Positions 63,386 through 64,000 of a DNA stretch of 64,000 bases are shown here, in pieces. Below the pieces are notes generated by a model. That model saw nothing but the letters and a program-made list of their open reading frames with translations. It was not told the DNA's origin and did not search any database. Positions within the stretch are counted from its first letter, which is position 1; the number at the start of each line of letters is the position of its first letter. The stretch is from an uncultured Muribaculaceae bacterium. GTDB lineage: Bacteria; Bacteroidota; Bacteroidia; Bacteroidales; Muribaculaceae. Location of the stretch: the NCBI GenBank assembly GCA_944321705.1, contig CALUMG010000005.1, forward strand, positions 124,001-188,000, in the 5' to 3' direction. A program made the position numbers and the translations under genes.

Positions 63386-63465
63386 ACGGTTGACGTTAGT
63401 GTTAAAATTAGGTGCCGTGTGAAAATATTCATCTGCCATATATGTGTGGCAACGGGAAAATGATG

Positions 63466-63473
63466 TATTTTTG
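63466..63473 (+). promoter_or_regulatory. -7 box of the truncated outer-membrane protein gene
   Basis: TATTTTTG lies about 59 bases before the ATG at 63532. The -33 region is a poor match. Confidence 0.4.
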
Positions 63474-63531
63474 TGCTGTTTTGGATAGAAAAAAATAGTA
63501 TTAATAAAAATTATATAAACAATTACACATT

Positions 63532-64000
63532 ATGAAAGGAAAAACGTTGTTATTGTGCTTGGCAATTGGAATAATGCCTGTGATGGCAGGAGAAAAAACG
63601 ACGGAGAAAAATAGTGAATATTTTAAGGATAATGCTTTCGTTTCTTTGGGAATGGAACATAATTGGGCATGGAGCAAGGGTCATGGAAATGGATTCGCGG
63701 GCCACTTGGATGCCGGTTCATGGTTCAATAGCACATCAGGATTGCGCTTGAGGATGAATGTCGGAAAGCGCGAGTTTGACAGCTATTTCTCTGGAGGTTA
63801 TTATTCGGTAGGAGTTGATTATATGTACAATCTGCTTGAACTTTTCAAGGGCGATTACACCGAGAACCGTTTCTCGATGAATTTAGCAGTAGGTGCATCC
63901 TATTATCGCATATTTAACAGTGACAAGCAAAACCGGCCGGCCATAAATGCGGCTATCAACGTGGGATATAATTTTTCTCCGCATTGGGGCATTTTCGGTG
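63532..64000 (+). CDS. Outer-membrane beta-barrel protein (partial, cut by window end)
   Basis: The first 156 residues are visible. A signal peptide MKGKTLLLCLAIGIMPVMAG is followed by amphipathic strands with aromatic girdles (VSLGMEHNWAWSKGHGNGFA, SWFNSTSGLRLRMNVGKREF, SVGVDYMYNLLELFKGDY, SMNLAVGASYYRIF, AAINVGYNFSPHWGIFG), the pattern of an OmpA-type or porin-like barrel domain. It may carry an OmpA peptidoglycan-binding domain further on. It starts after the kinase operon terminator and is a separate transcript. Confidence 0.82.
   Translation, partial: MKGKTLLLCLAIGIMPVMAGEKTTEKNSEYFKDNAFVSLGMEHNWAWSKGHGNGFAGHLDAGSWFNSTSGLRLRMNVGKREFDSYFSGGYYSVGVDYMYNLLELFKGDYTENRFSMNLAVGASYYRIFNSDKQNRPAINAAINVGYNFSPHWGIFG

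Overview
The window reads as a gut-type Bacteroidales chromosome, most likely of the Muribaculaceae or a close relative. This is inferred from the SusC/SusD pair, DUF4493/BACON and PCMD surface proteins, C-terminal type IX secretion (T9SS) sorting tails, a fused SecDF, many SPII lipoproteins, almost no Shine-Dalgarno sites, and promoters of the Bacteroides form TTTG-N19-21-TAnnTTTG. No phage, transposase, integrase, rRNA or CRISPR array was seen.

Layout. 0-8.3 kb is mostly housekeeping: a truncated miaA, a DUF4250 protein, tRNA-Arg(CCU), a LemA/TPM/TPM operon, divergent DMT and MATE exporters, and a DUF3737-MalY pair. 8.4-12.2 kb has a TonB-dependent receptor with a DUF362 protein, then a convergent lipoprotein. 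12.4-15.3 kb is secDF. 15.9-21.1 kb is a SusC/SusD glycan uptake pair. 21.4-27.1 kb has an Ig-like lipoprotein, an FKBP isomerase with a Cys/His-rich tail, a hypothetical lipoprotein, a small orphan gene and an aquaporin.

27.3-37.8 kb is the accessory, defence-like part, nearly all on the minus strand. It holds a four-gene operon (ClpX-like AAA+ ATPase, SecB-like protein, PP2C phosphatase, KptA RNA 2'-phosphotransferase), a glutaredoxin-like gene, a GntR/MFS pair, and a BcgI-like restriction-modification system. The specificity gene of that system is split in two by a run of nine G, and a one-base loss would join the halves into one two-domain subunit. A frame-broken XRE controller gene lies just upstream.

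38-53.7 kb is cell-surface and carbohydrate oriented: a GHL10 hydrolase, a DUF4493/BACON lipoprotein, two tandem outer-membrane barrels, a PCMD lipoprotein, rlmN, a T9SS-tailed endonuclease I, a T9SS-tailed binding protein, a DUF4978 glycosidase and a CE1-type esterase.

53.9-63.3 kb is a six-gene phospho-threonine signalling island: FHA-FHA-TM-trypsin protease, zinc-ribbon-FHA, PP2C-TM, kinase-FHA-TM, FHA-TM, and a 1246-residue kinase-TM protein with a long array of YD-like repeats. It ends at a strong terminator, followed by a truncated outer-membrane protein gene. The most promising candidates for undescribed systems are the AAA+/SecB-like/PP2C/KptA operon and the FHA/kinase/protease island. 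The best-supported single observation is the phase-variable specificity subunit.
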